A stretch of DNA of 11,649 nucleotides from NCBI GenBank assembly GCA_018401175.1, contig JAGYLK010000071.1, positions 1 to 11,649 on the forward strand. The letters are read 5' to 3'. Shown in pieces: positions 1 through 5,691 of this stretch. The number at the start of each line of letters is the position of its first letter. The first letter of the stretch is position 1. Origin of the DNA: Candidatus Altimarinota bacterium (GTDB taxonomy: Bacteria > Patescibacteriota > Gracilibacteria > UBA4473). The translations under genes and the position numbers were made by a program. Below the pieces are notes generated by a model. That model saw nothing but the letters and a program-made list of their open reading frames with translations. It did not search any database and had not been told where the DNA came from.

Positions 1-366
1 GATAATAGTATTACTCAGGATGTATATGACAAAAAAGCGACTACGTTAAAACAAGATAAAAAGGATTTAGAGATAAAAATAAAGCAATTCGATGATGCAG
101 ATGAAAAATTTTCCATCACAGTCCAGTACTTGCTTGAGCTATCCTCTCGTGCATACGAACTCTTTAAAAGTTCAAAACCACAGCAAAAACGACAGCTTAT
201 CAATTTTGTACTTTCGAACCTTAGTTTAGATAAAGAAAAACTGCACTATGAGCTGAACAAACCGTTCGATGCTATAGTACAGTCTTCAAAGTGTTCTAGT
301 TGGTACACGTGGAGGGATTCGAACCCCCGACACCCGGTTCCGAAGACCGGTGCTCTATCCAGCTGA
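1..366 (+). CDS. Serine recombinase (large resolvase type), C-terminal fragment
   Basis: This is the 3' end of a gene that starts before the window; frame 1 is open from base 1 to the TGA at 364-366. The visible part begins with a charged helical stretch likely to be the coiled coil of large serine recombinases. It continues with YLLELSSRAYELF and KRQLINFVLSNLSL, then LHYELNKPFDAI, which resembles the conserved C-terminal tail of recombinase-family proteins. The catalytic resolvase domain and the zinc ribbon would lie to the left and cannot be checked. From about base 301 the frame runs antisense through a tRNA-Arg gene, giving the tail YTWRDSNPRHPVPKTG, and the stop codon itself lies in the tRNA gene. 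This suggests the gene sits at the edge of an element inserted at the tRNA 3' end. The family call comes from remembered similarity of the tail, so it is likely rather than proven. Confidence 0.72.
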   Translation, partial: DNSITQDVYDKKATTLKQDKKDLEIKIKQFDDADEKFSITVQYLLELSSRAYELFKSSKPQQKRQLINFVLSNLSLDKEKLHYELNKPFDAIVQSSKCSSWYTWRDSNPRHPVPKTGALSS

Positions 367-377
367 GCTACACGTGC
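301..377 (-). tRNA. tRNA-Arg (anticodon UCG), CCA encoded
   Basis: Read on the minus strand, a full cloverleaf folds. The acceptor is GCACGTG with CACGTGT (one G-U pair at 1-72), and the D arm is GCTC/GAGC. The anticodon stem is CCGGT/ACCGG with loop CTTCGGA, so the anticodon is TCG. The variable loop has five nucleotides, and the T arm is GGGGG/CCCTC with loop TTCGAAT. Discriminator A73 is followed by an encoded CCA (bases 301-303 on the plus strand). The anticodon UCG reads CGA and probably other CGN arginine codons. The 3' end overlaps the antisense end of the recombinase reading frame, which makes this gene a likely integration target. Confidence 0.95.
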
Positions 378-400
378 GTGCAAACCAAAGAACCGACGAG

Positions 401-428
401 AGTGTACTCATCTTTTTTCCAAATTCAA
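401..428 (-). promoter_or_regulatory. Promoter of tRNA-Arg
   Basis: On the minus strand TTGAAT (423-428) and TACACT (401-406) are separated by 16 bases. Transcription would start near 394, about 17 nt before the mature tRNA 5' end at 377. The promoter lies just downstream of the terminator of the 453-1013 gene on the same strand, so the tRNA appears to be its own unit. Confidence 0.6.
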
Positions 429-435
429 GTTTTCG

Positions 436-462
436 AAAAATAAAAAAGAGACCTATGCCTCT
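436..462 (-). terminator. Intrinsic terminator of the 453-1013 gene
   Basis: On the minus strand AGAGGC-ATAG-GTCTCT forms a six-pair stem (one G-U) with a four-base loop, followed by six Ts, an A and five more Ts. The stop codon TAG of the gene lies at the loop and stem edge, so coding sequence and terminator overlap. Confidence 0.7.
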
Positions 463-1013
463 ACTTTTTCGGGCATGACATTTTCAATCGCGCCCCATGT
501 AGCGATTCCATCGACAGGGATGGTTACCGTAACGGTATCACCGACGTTTGCTCTGAAGAAAGTAACAGAAGCATAAAGTACGTTATAACTTCGAATGTCG
601 GTTAGAACTTTGTATTGATTTCCGTCGAGGATCAATTTTCCAGTTGCGAGTTTTCGAGGGACGAGTTCTATTTGTTTATATACAAATGCGCCATTTGGCT
701 TTACGGTTAATTTTAATGTATCTCCTTCGACCAGTTTTGATTTTGAAGCATAGTTTGCTGGTACAGGATAGGTTTGATTCTCTGCGGTAACCATATCTTT
801 TCCATCAAAAAGTCCTTCCATTACCTTTTCTTCGCCCAAATCATCAGCACTAAATTCCATATCTTGTATACGTGATCGCAATGGATTTATTTCTACATCG
901 TGATGTTGTGCAAGAACTTCGAGCCATTTTTCGGCAGCATCAAATGCCGCTTTTCCAGTGGCGATTGATTCGTTCAATTTTTTGACGATTTCTGCGGGGT
1001 CGGTGTTTTTCAT
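453..1013 (-). CDS. Conserved CPR-type protein of unknown function with a duplicated beta unit
   Basis: A 186-residue soluble protein with no signal peptide or membrane segment. The N-terminal ~55 residues look helical and charged. From about residue 64 it is beta-rich and seems to hold two related units: residues 82-116 (YPVPANYASKSKL, then EGDTLKLTV) and 143-177 (YNVLYASVTFF, then VGDTVTVTI). The two align over 35 residues without gaps, sharing Y, V, GDT, T, G and a final IE. I recall very similar proteins (VPANYASKSKLVEGD) annotated as hypothetical across Parcubacteria and related CPR genomes; no function is known to me. The ATG start is supported by a strong promoter about 30 nt upstream. 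The gene is monocistronic, divergent from glyS, and ends in its own terminator. Confidence 0.85.
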   Translation of the reverse strand: MKNTDPAEIVKKLNESIATGKAAFDAAEKWLEVLAQHHDVEINPLRSRIQDMEFSADDLGEEKVMEGLFDGKDMVTAENQTYPVPANYASKSKLVEGDTLKLTVKPNGAFVYKQIELVPRKLATGKLILDGNQYKVLTDIRSYNVLYASVTFFRANVGDTVTVTIPVDGIATWGAIENVMPEKVEA

Positions 1014-1039
1014 TTGTATTTGTTTTGACGCTTCCAGAG

Positions 1040-1068
1040 ATTCTATCAGAAATTCATTCTCTTTTCAA
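1040..1068 (-). promoter_or_regulatory. Promoter of the 453-1013 gene
   Basis: On the minus strand TTGAAA (1063-1068), a 17-base spacer and TAGAAT (1040-1045), with TGA immediately before the -10, make an extended -10 promoter. Transcription would start near 1033, giving a ~20 nt leader with no obvious Shine-Dalgarno sequence. Confidence 0.75.
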
Positions 1069-1086
1069 CTGGTTTTGTCAGGAAAT

Positions 1087-1116
1087 TTGAGTACACTGGG
1101 TTTGCTTCCTTATATA
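1087..1116 (+). promoter_or_regulatory. Promoter of glyS, probably giving a leaderless mRNA
   Basis: TTGAGT (1087-1092) and TATATA (1111-1116) are 18 bases apart. The -10 ends seven bases before the ATG at 1124, so transcription should start at or next to the start codon. There is no room for a ribosome binding site, and none is visible. Confidence 0.55.
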
Positions 1117-1123
1117 CAAAAAA

Positions 1124-2524
1124 ATGGCAGATCAGAAATTGATGGAAAAAATTGTGTCGCTGTGTAAGCGTCGAGGGATCATTTTTCCGAGTTCCGAAAT
1201 CTATGGTGGATTTGCAAATTCCTATACGTATGGGCCATTGGGTTCTGAGATTAAGAAGAACATAAAAGACCTTTGGTGGCAGCGTTTTGTGCGCAATCGT
1301 GAAGATATGGTGGGAATTGATGGTCCTATTTTACTTCATCCCAAAACATGGGAGGCGAGTGGGCATGTGGCTGGATTTAATGATCAATTGGTTGATTGCA
1401 AAAATTGTCGCGCACGATTACGAGCAGATCATTTAGTTGAATCTGCACTTAATATTGATTGTGAAGGACTTTCTGATGCAGATGTAACCAAATTAATTAC
1501 CGAGAACGATATTCAATGTCCAAAGTGCGGAAAGAAGGAGTTCACGGAGGTGAGAAAATTTAATCTGATGTTTAGTACCGAGATGGCGAAGGCGGAAACC
1601 CCCTCCAACTCCCACTTATCAGGGGGAGGGAATATCGCTTATTTGCGTCCAGAAACCGCGCAGGCGATTTTTCTCGAATACAAAAATGTTGTTGATTCTA
1701 CGCGGGTGAAACTTCCATTTGGGATCGGGCAGATTGGAAAAGCATTTCGGAATGAGATTACGCCGGGGAATTTTATTTTTCGCGTGATTGAGTTTGAGCA
1801 GATGGAAATTGAATATTTTATCTACGAAAAAGATTGGAAAGAACTTTTTGAAAAATGGTTTGATGAAATGAAGAAGTGGTGCACGGATATTGGGTTACCC
1901 ACAGAGAATTGTCATCCATATGAACACCCAAAGGAAAAATTGTCTCATTACTCCAAACGGACGGTTGATATTGAGTTTGATTTTCCATTTGGAAAAAAAG
2001 AGCTGTACGGACTCGCGTATCGGACAGATTTTGATTTGTCTCAGCACGAGAAATTTAGTGGTCAAAAATTACGCTGGCGTGATGAAGGAGGGGAACCATT
2101 TATTCCGCATGTTCTCGAACCAACGTTTGGAGTGGATCGGTCAGTTCTTGCTACTATTTGTGCGGCATATACTGAGGAAAAATTGGAAGATGGTTCTGAG
2201 CGTGTTGTTTTGCGCATGAAACCAGTTATCGCTCCCGTAAAAGTGGCGGTGTTCCCGTTGATGAAAAAAGACGGAATGCAAGAAAAAGCGCACGAGATAT
2301 TGAAACAGCTCCAGATTTTCGGCGCCGTAGAATATGATGATGGAGGGGCAATTGGGAAGCGCTATCGTCGCCATGATGAGATTGGAACGCCCGTCTGTGT
2401 GACGGTTGATTACGATACATTACAGGACGATACCGTGACGATTCGTGATCGCGACACGATGAAACAAGAGCGCGTAAAAATTTCAGCATTGGCACAGGTG
2501 CTTTCTGAGCGATATTTCTCATGA
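1124..2524 (+). CDS. glyS: Glycyl-tRNA synthetase, dimeric (alpha2) class II type
   Basis: Charges tRNA-Gly with glycine using ATP in the cytoplasm. The 466 residues match the usual length of the single-chain dimeric enzyme. The N-terminus (PSSEIYGGFANSYTYGPLG) is typical. Two CxxC pairs (C92/C95 and C132/C135) probably bind zinc. YLRPETAQ (173-180) and motif 2 FRNEITPGNFIFR (208-220) follow, then motif 3 HVLEPTFGVDR (329-339). The anticodon-binding domain starts near PVIAPVKVAVFP (367-378) and includes GGAIGKRYRRHDEIGTP. Residues ~157-170 (AETPSNSHLSGGGN) are unusual: in relatives a short varied loop joins FNLMF to YLRPETAQ, but here the DNA is a GC-rich hairpin repeat that keeps the frame. 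The gene overlaps the next one by four bases (ATGA), so the two are likely co-translated. Confidence 0.97.
   Translation: MADQKLMEKIVSLCKRRGIIFPSSEIYGGFANSYTYGPLGSEIKKNIKDLWWQRFVRNREDMVGIDGPILLHPKTWEASGHVAGFNDQLVDCKNCRARLRADHLVESALNIDCEGLSDADVTKLITENDIQCPKCGKKEFTEVRKFNLMFSTEMAKAETPSNSHLSGGGNIAYLRPETAQAIFLEYKNVVDSTRVKLPFGIGQIGKAFRNEITPGNFIFRVIEFEQMEIEYFIYEKDWKELFEKWFDEMKKWCTDIGLPTENCHPYEHPKEKLSHYSKRTVDIEFDFPFGKKELYGLAYRTDFDLSQHEKFSGQKLRWRDEGGEPFIPHVLEPTFGVDRSVLATICAAYTEEKLEDGSERVVLRMKPVIAPVKVAVFPLMKKDGMQEKAHEILKQLQIFGAVEYDDGGAIGKRYRRHDEIGTPVCVTVDYDTLQDDTVTIRDRDTMKQERVKISALAQVLSERYFS
1596..1631 (+). repeat. In-frame palindromic repeat inside glyS
   Basis: CTCCCACT-TATC-AGGGGGAG (1609-1628) folds as an eight-position stem with one mismatch. 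It is preceded by CCCCCTCC and followed by GG. Its C-run/G-run composition is unlike the surrounding AT-leaning codons. It encodes PSNSHLSGGG between two conserved synthetase motifs. I recall near-identical hairpins (CTCCCCCT-TATC-AGGGGGAG) scattered in CPR and other bacterial genomes; that recollection is unchecked. Confidence 0.6.
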
Positions 2525-2856
2525 ATCTCGAAGAACAAGAACGATTGAATCAGAGAAATAGGGGGAACCTCCCTCAACAGGAGAAGAAATATTGGTTTAA
2601 GCCAAAAGAGTATGGATGGGGAGTGACGCCTGTTACCCTTGAAGGGTGGGGAATGACGTTTTTATTTATGGGAGTTTTATTTTTAATCGCCTGGGGAAAT
2701 GGATTAACTCAAGAAGCAATTATTCCCTCCAAAAGTGATATAGTTCTGTTTTTTATTGAAACATTGGTTTCAGTGTTTGGATTTATTCAGCTTATAAAAA
2801 ATCGAGTAGAAGGAGGACTCAAGTGGCGGTGGGGAGTTCGGGAAGAATCTCGTTGA
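2521..2856 (+). CDS. Small two-TM membrane protein, unknown function
   Basis: A 111-residue protein whose ATG overlaps the glyS stop (ATGA), so translation is probably coupled. The charged N-terminus (1-25) leads to YWFKPKEYGWGVTPVTLEGW (24-43). Two hydrophobic segments follow, about 42-60 and 73-93, then a basic tail (GGLKWRWGVREES). The YGWGxTPVTxxGW signature resembles small hypothetical membrane proteins I recall from CPR genomes; no function is known to me. Both ends are probably cytoplasmic given the positive residues outside the hairpin. No Shine-Dalgarno sequence is visible. Confidence 0.8.
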   Translation: MNLEEQERLNQRNRGNLPQQEKKYWFKPKEYGWGVTPVTLEGWGMTFLFMGVLFLIAWGNGLTQEAIIPSKSDIVLFFIETLVSVFGFIQLIKNRVEGGLKWRWGVREESR

Positions 2857-2870
2857 ATTGAAATTACAAT

Positions 2871-2945
2871 CTTCAAACTTCAAATTACAAACTACAAGGA
2901 AAAAATAATATTTTAAATTTGTAGACTGAAGTTTGTAAGTTTGTA
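2871..2945 (+). repeat. Imperfect AT-rich inverted repeat
   Basis: The left arm ends in ATTACAAACTACAA (to 2897) and the right arm begins TTGTAGACTGAAGTTTGTAA (from 2919). Read on opposite strands, about 17 of the first 23 positions match. The arms are made of repeated words such as CTTCAAA, TTACAAA and CTACAA. It fills the gap between the glyS unit and the LOG promoter and may fold at the 3' end of the glyS transcript. Confidence 0.45.
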
Positions 2946-2956
2946 CATTGTGGGGC

Positions 2957-2985
2957 TTGAAAAAATAAATTTTTTGTGTTAGAAT
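2957..2985 (+). promoter_or_regulatory. Promoter of the LOG-family gene
   Basis: TTGAAA (2957-2962), a 17-base spacer and TAGAAT (2980-2985), with TG one base before the -10 (extended -10). The start near 2992 falls inside a possible longer reading frame that begins at 2976, so the first usable ATG is 3021. The leader is about 29 nt, A-rich, and without a Shine-Dalgarno sequence. Confidence 0.75.
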
Positions 2986-3020
2986 CGATTTTCTTATTTT
3001 ACAAAATAAAACACAAAAAC

Positions 3021-3668
3021 ATGAATGCAGCAGATTTTCCTATCAATACAGAATTGGATCCAAAACACTTCCGTGTCGCTATTTTTGGTTCAGCAAGAAT
3101 CAAACCAGAGGACGAAATTTATAAAAATACGTTTGAGTTAGCTCAAGAAATCGGAAAAAAAGAAATGGATGTTGTTACTGGTGGGGGGCCAGGTCTTATG
3201 GAAGCGGCGAATTATGGTCACAAGATGGGGTCTGATCCGGAATTTAAATCAATCGGTCTTACTATTGAGTTGCCAAATGAGAAAGGAGGAAATAAACATC
3301 TGGATATCAAGCAGCATTTTCAGCGGTTTGCAGAACGCTTAGAAATGTTTATGAATCTTTCAAATGTAGTCGTGGTTATGCCAGGAGGAATTGGGACAGC
3401 GCTTGAATTATTTTATTCATGGCAGTTGGTGCAGGTGGGGAAAGTCAATCGGATTCCTATTATTCTCCATAGTGCTTCATGGCACAAGATTCGTGATTGG
3501 GTGCGAGATAATTTATTGAAAGATGGGTTTATTAGTCCAGAAGATATGGATTACGTCTATTGTGTTCAAAATAATGAAGAAGCAATGGAATTGATTAATG
3601 AATTTCATAAGCAATTTAAAGAACACGGTGAATTTCATACATTGGATTCAAAGAAATATACGGTCTAA
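3021..3668 (+). CDS. LOG-family protein (TIGR00730-like nucleotide phosphoribohydrolase)
   Basis: A 215-residue Rossmann-fold protein. Known LOG enzymes release the base from cytokinin riboside or other nucleoside 5'-monophosphates; in bacteria outside plant associations the role is more likely nucleotide salvage or homeostasis. Visible motifs are VAIFGSARIKPED (19-31), GGGPGLMEAAN (54-64, nucleotide binding), R106 in the ERLEMF helix, and PGGIGTALELF (121-131) with the catalytic-type E129. These match the family PGGxGTxxE signature. The upstream frame from 2976 overlaps the promoter, so I chose the ATG at 3021. The gene is monocistronic, ending before a tandem repeat and terminator. The exact substrate cannot be told from sequence. 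Confidence 0.9.
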   Translation: MNAADFPINTELDPKHFRVAIFGSARIKPEDEIYKNTFELAQEIGKKEMDVVTGGGPGLMEAANYGHKMGSDPEFKSIGLTIELPNEKGGNKHLDIKQHFQRFAERLEMFMNLSNVVVVMPGGIGTALELFYSWQLVQVGKVNRIPIILHSASWHKIRDWVRDNLLKDGFISPEDMDYVYCVQNNEEAMELINEFHKQFKEHGEFHTLDSKKYTV

Positions 3669-3676
3669 ACAAGTCA

Positions 3677-3708
3677 AAAAGTTTAAAAGCTTAAAAGTTA
3701 AAAAGTTG
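3677..3708 (+). repeat. Four-copy 8-nt tandem repeat
   Basis: Four consecutive octamers AAAAGTTT, AAAAGCTT, AAAAGTTA and AAAAGTTG (consensus AAAAGYTN). They lie between the LOG stop codon and the terminator hairpin and are non-coding in any gene I support. Confidence 0.75.
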
Positions 3709-3710
3709 GA

Positions 3711-3735
3711 GCAGGCGAAAGTCTGCTTTTTTTTT
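3711..3735 (+). terminator. Intrinsic terminator after the LOG gene
   Basis: GCAGGC-GAAA-GTCTGC forms a six-pair stem (one G-U) capped by a GNRA loop, directly followed by nine Ts. It ends the LOG transcript 27 nt before the next start codon. Confidence 0.85.
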
Positions 3736-3749
3736 GTTCTCACTCGCGC

Positions 3750-3755
3750 TACACT
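3750..3755 (+). promoter_or_regulatory. -10 element for the 3763 gene/trpS unit, probably leaderless
   Basis: TACACT ends seven bases before the ATG at 3763. The -35 position falls in the T-run of the preceding terminator and is poor (TTTTTT at 17-base spacing). The identical hexamer serves the tRNA and MATE promoters in this window, which supports the call. Confidence 0.45.
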
Positions 3756-3762
3756 TTCTCTG

Positions 3763-4122
3763 ATGAAAAAATTCTTTTCAGCTCTCGGAAATGGATTTGT
3801 AACATTTTTTTGTTGGCTTGGGCGTATGTTGAGATCATTGCTCTTTATTTTAAAAAAAGGGTTTTGTTGGCTTTGGAATTGGATTGGGAAGATGATTCTC
3901 CTTTTGGTAAAATTTATTTTTTGGGTCTGGGGAGCAGTATTGGCGAGTATTTTGGTTTTGGCAATTGCTTTTTTTCTTCTTTCTCATGGAATAAAGGCGT
4001 TTGATCAAACACAATTTGCCCCGTTGTTTGTAACAGAAATGGGAATGGGGAGAGAATATCAAAATGTTCCGGATGTTTCTTTTTCTGTGGAAGAGGTAGA
4101 ACTTGATCTTATTGAAGAATGA
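3763..4122 (+). CDS. Small aromatic-rich membrane protein, unknown function
   Basis: A 119-residue protein. The N-terminal half is rich in F, W and L with spaced Lys/Arg and may lie along or in the membrane (4-42). A strong hydrophobic segment spans about 44-74. The C-terminal ~45 residues are soluble and acidic (SVEEVELDLIEE). The frame is open further upstream, but that part contains the tandem repeat and the terminator of the previous gene. The ATG at 3763, just after a terminator and a TACACT box, is therefore the credible start. Its last bases overlap the trpS start (ATGA), suggesting coupled translation. I do not recognise the family. Confidence 0.7.
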   Translation: MKKFFSALGNGFVTFFCWLGRMLRSLLFILKKGFCWLWNWIGKMILLLVKFIFWVWGAVLASILVLAIAFFLLSHGIKAFDQTQFAPLFVTEMGMGREYQNVPDVSFSVEEVELDLIEE

Positions 4123-5084
4123 CACGAATTTTGACCGGTATTCAACCAAGTGGACAACTTCATTGGGGAAACTATTTTGGAGCGATTCGCCCGATGATTG
4201 AGGCACAAAAAGGAACGAATGAAATGTTCTTTTTCATCGCGGATTTACATGCATTCACTACCGTTCGTGATCCGAAAGTATTTCGTGAAAATCAAAAAAA
4301 TATTTTGCTCGATTATCTGGCACTCGGACTTGATCCAGAGAAATCACTTTTTTATCGACAATCAGATATTCCTGCGCACACAGAACTGGCATGGTATTTG
4401 GATTGTTTATGTCCGATGGGACTTCTTGAACGCGCGCATTCTTTCAAAGATAAAAAAGCGAAAGGACTTGAAGCGAATGCTGGTTTGTTCACCTATCCCA
4501 TGTTGATGGCAGCCGATATTTTGCTTTATTCGGCAGACAAGGTTCCGGTGGGAAAGGATCAGAAACAACATGTGGAAATGGCGCGTGATATTGCACAGAA
4601 ATTTAATAGTCAATTTGGAGAAGCTTTTACACTTCCGGAACCACAGATAGCGGAAAATGTACAAACAATTCCGGGATTAGACGGACAAAAAATGTCGAAG
4701 TCATATGGAAATACGATTTCTATCTTTGAAAACGAAAAAACATTGAAAAAACAGATTAACTCCATCAAAACCGCTTCGGTGGAAATGGGAGAACCGATTG
4801 ATCCCGCGACCTGCTCCGTGTTTGCCTTTCATACATTGTTTGAAACGTTAGATTTAGATGATTTGGCAGCGAAATATCGATCAGGAGAAATTGGCTTTGG
4901 TGGTTCCAAGAAACTTCTTTTTGAAACAGTGTGGGAATATTTTCGTTCAGCGAGAGAGCGACGCACGGAATTAGAAAAAAACTTCGATCAGGTCGAAGAA
5001 ATTATGCAACGCGGTGCGGATCGAGCAAGAAAAATTGCTAATAAAAAATTAGATGAAATCCGGAAGGGAATTGGTATTCGTTGA
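4119..5084 (+). CDS. trpS: Tryptophanyl-tRNA synthetase
   Basis: Charges tRNA-Trp with tryptophan; class Ic synthetase, cytoplasmic dimer. The 321 residues are normal for bacterial TrpRS. The HIGH-type motif is HWGN (15-18) in GIQPSGQLHWGNYFGA. FFFIADLHA (37-45) follows, then the tryptophan-pocket segment YPMLMAADILLY (126-137), GKDQKQH (145-151) and KMSKS (191-195). The C-terminal helical part (from ~205) contacts the anticodon. The start overlaps the preceding membrane-protein stop by four bases, with a weak GAAG upstream as the only ribosome-binding hint. The 3' end overlaps the convergent minus-strand gene by 36 bases. Confidence 0.97.
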   Translation: MTRILTGIQPSGQLHWGNYFGAIRPMIEAQKGTNEMFFFIADLHAFTTVRDPKVFRENQKNILLDYLALGLDPEKSLFYRQSDIPAHTELAWYLDCLCPMGLLERAHSFKDKKAKGLEANAGLFTYPMLMAADILLYSADKVPVGKDQKQHVEMARDIAQKFNSQFGEAFTLPEPQIAENVQTIPGLDGQKMSKSYGNTISIFENEKTLKKQINSIKTASVEMGEPIDPATCSVFAFHTLFETLDLDDLAAKYRSGEIGFGGSKKLLFETVWEYFRSARERRTELEKNFDQVEEIMQRGADRARKIANKKLDEIRKGIGIR

Positions 5085-5570
5085 TTTTTTTTTCGGAAGA
5101 GAGAATGGACCATGTGAGCTCAGTATTCCGCCTAATGATGATTTGAATTCTTTGAAAGAAGTTGAAAGATTTCGACGTTCATTTTCTTCCGGACCATACG
5201 AAATATCAAAATATATAGTTCCTGATGCGTCGTTCCAGTCTTCGTGTAATTGAAAAATCTTACAACGGAGAACCATTTTAATATTTTCCGCATATTTGTA
5301 GCTGCCTAAATCAAACTCAACTCCGTTTCCGCTTTCTAAATCTTTTTTTGTAAATTGAAGGCCAATATCGGTGAAGCAATTCTCTGTTTGTTGAATGGTG
5401 TCATTTAATGCGTTTTTTTTCTCTTCGGGAGAAAGTACTAATCCAATTTTTTGAGCTGTATCTTTGTTTTTCGGAAAGAGATTGTCACATGATACAGAGG
5501 CAGTACCCAATATCGCTAATAAAGCGATTCGGAAGCTCGTATTTCGAAAGTTGTCGAGAGAATATTTCAT
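5049..5570 (-). CDS. Exported protein, possible lipoprotein, unknown function
   Basis: A 173-residue protein with a clear N-terminal export signal: a basic region, then IALLAILGTASVS and Cys28 followed by Asp. SVSC is a weak lipobox because position -3 is not Leu, so lipid attachment at C28 is possible rather than sure. The mature part is hydrophilic, with a Lys/Glu-rich segment and a core around NGVEFDLGSYKYAENIKMVL that I do not recognise. Two further Cys (in NCFTD and LRCK) could form a disulfide outside the membrane. The gene is divergent from the sortase and convergent with trpS, overlapping the trpS 3' end. The Lys run near its C-terminus is read from the T-run after trpS. Confidence 0.72.
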   Translation of the reverse strand: MKYSLDNFRNTSFRIALLAILGTASVSCDNLFPKNKDTAQKIGLVLSPEEKKNALNDTIQQTENCFTDIGLQFTKKDLESGNGVEFDLGSYKYAENIKMVLRCKIFQLHEDWNDASGTIYFDISYGPEENERRNLSTSFKEFKSSLGGILSSHGPFSLPKKKSTNTNSLPDFI

Positions 5571-5594
5571 TTTCGTTTAACACTTTAATTAAAA

Positions 5595-5609
5595 ATTATA
5601 TTTTGTCAA
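5595..5609 (-). promoter_or_regulatory. Possible promoter of the 5049-5570 gene
   Basis: A perfect TATAAT (5595-5600, minus strand) lies about 25 nt before the ATG. A perfect TTGACA (5604-5609) is also present but only three bases upstream of it, so the two cannot act as a normal -35/-10 pair. Which one is used is unclear. Confidence 0.35.
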
Positions 5610-5641
5610 CCAAAGAGGATTCTTTTTGAAAAAGAGTTTGC

Positions 5642-5670
5642 TTGAAAAAATAATCCATATCAGGTATACT
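5642..5670 (+). promoter_or_regulatory. Promoter of the sortase gene
   Basis: TTGAAA (5642-5647), a 17-base spacer and TATACT (5665-5670). Transcription starts near 5677, after the first in-frame ATG of a longer open frame (5626), so it fixes the real start at 5692. The leader is about 15 nt and lacks a Shine-Dalgarno sequence. Confidence 0.8.
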
Positions 5671-5691
5671 GTTCTGAATTTTTCGAACATT

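Noticed and set aside
1017..1123. Riboswitch or T-box leader ahead of glyS
   Set aside because: The glyS promoter lies against the start codon, leaving no leader RNA to fold.
2226..2522. 98-aa minus-strand open frame
   Set aside because: Antisense to the glyS anticodon-binding domain, with no support of its own.
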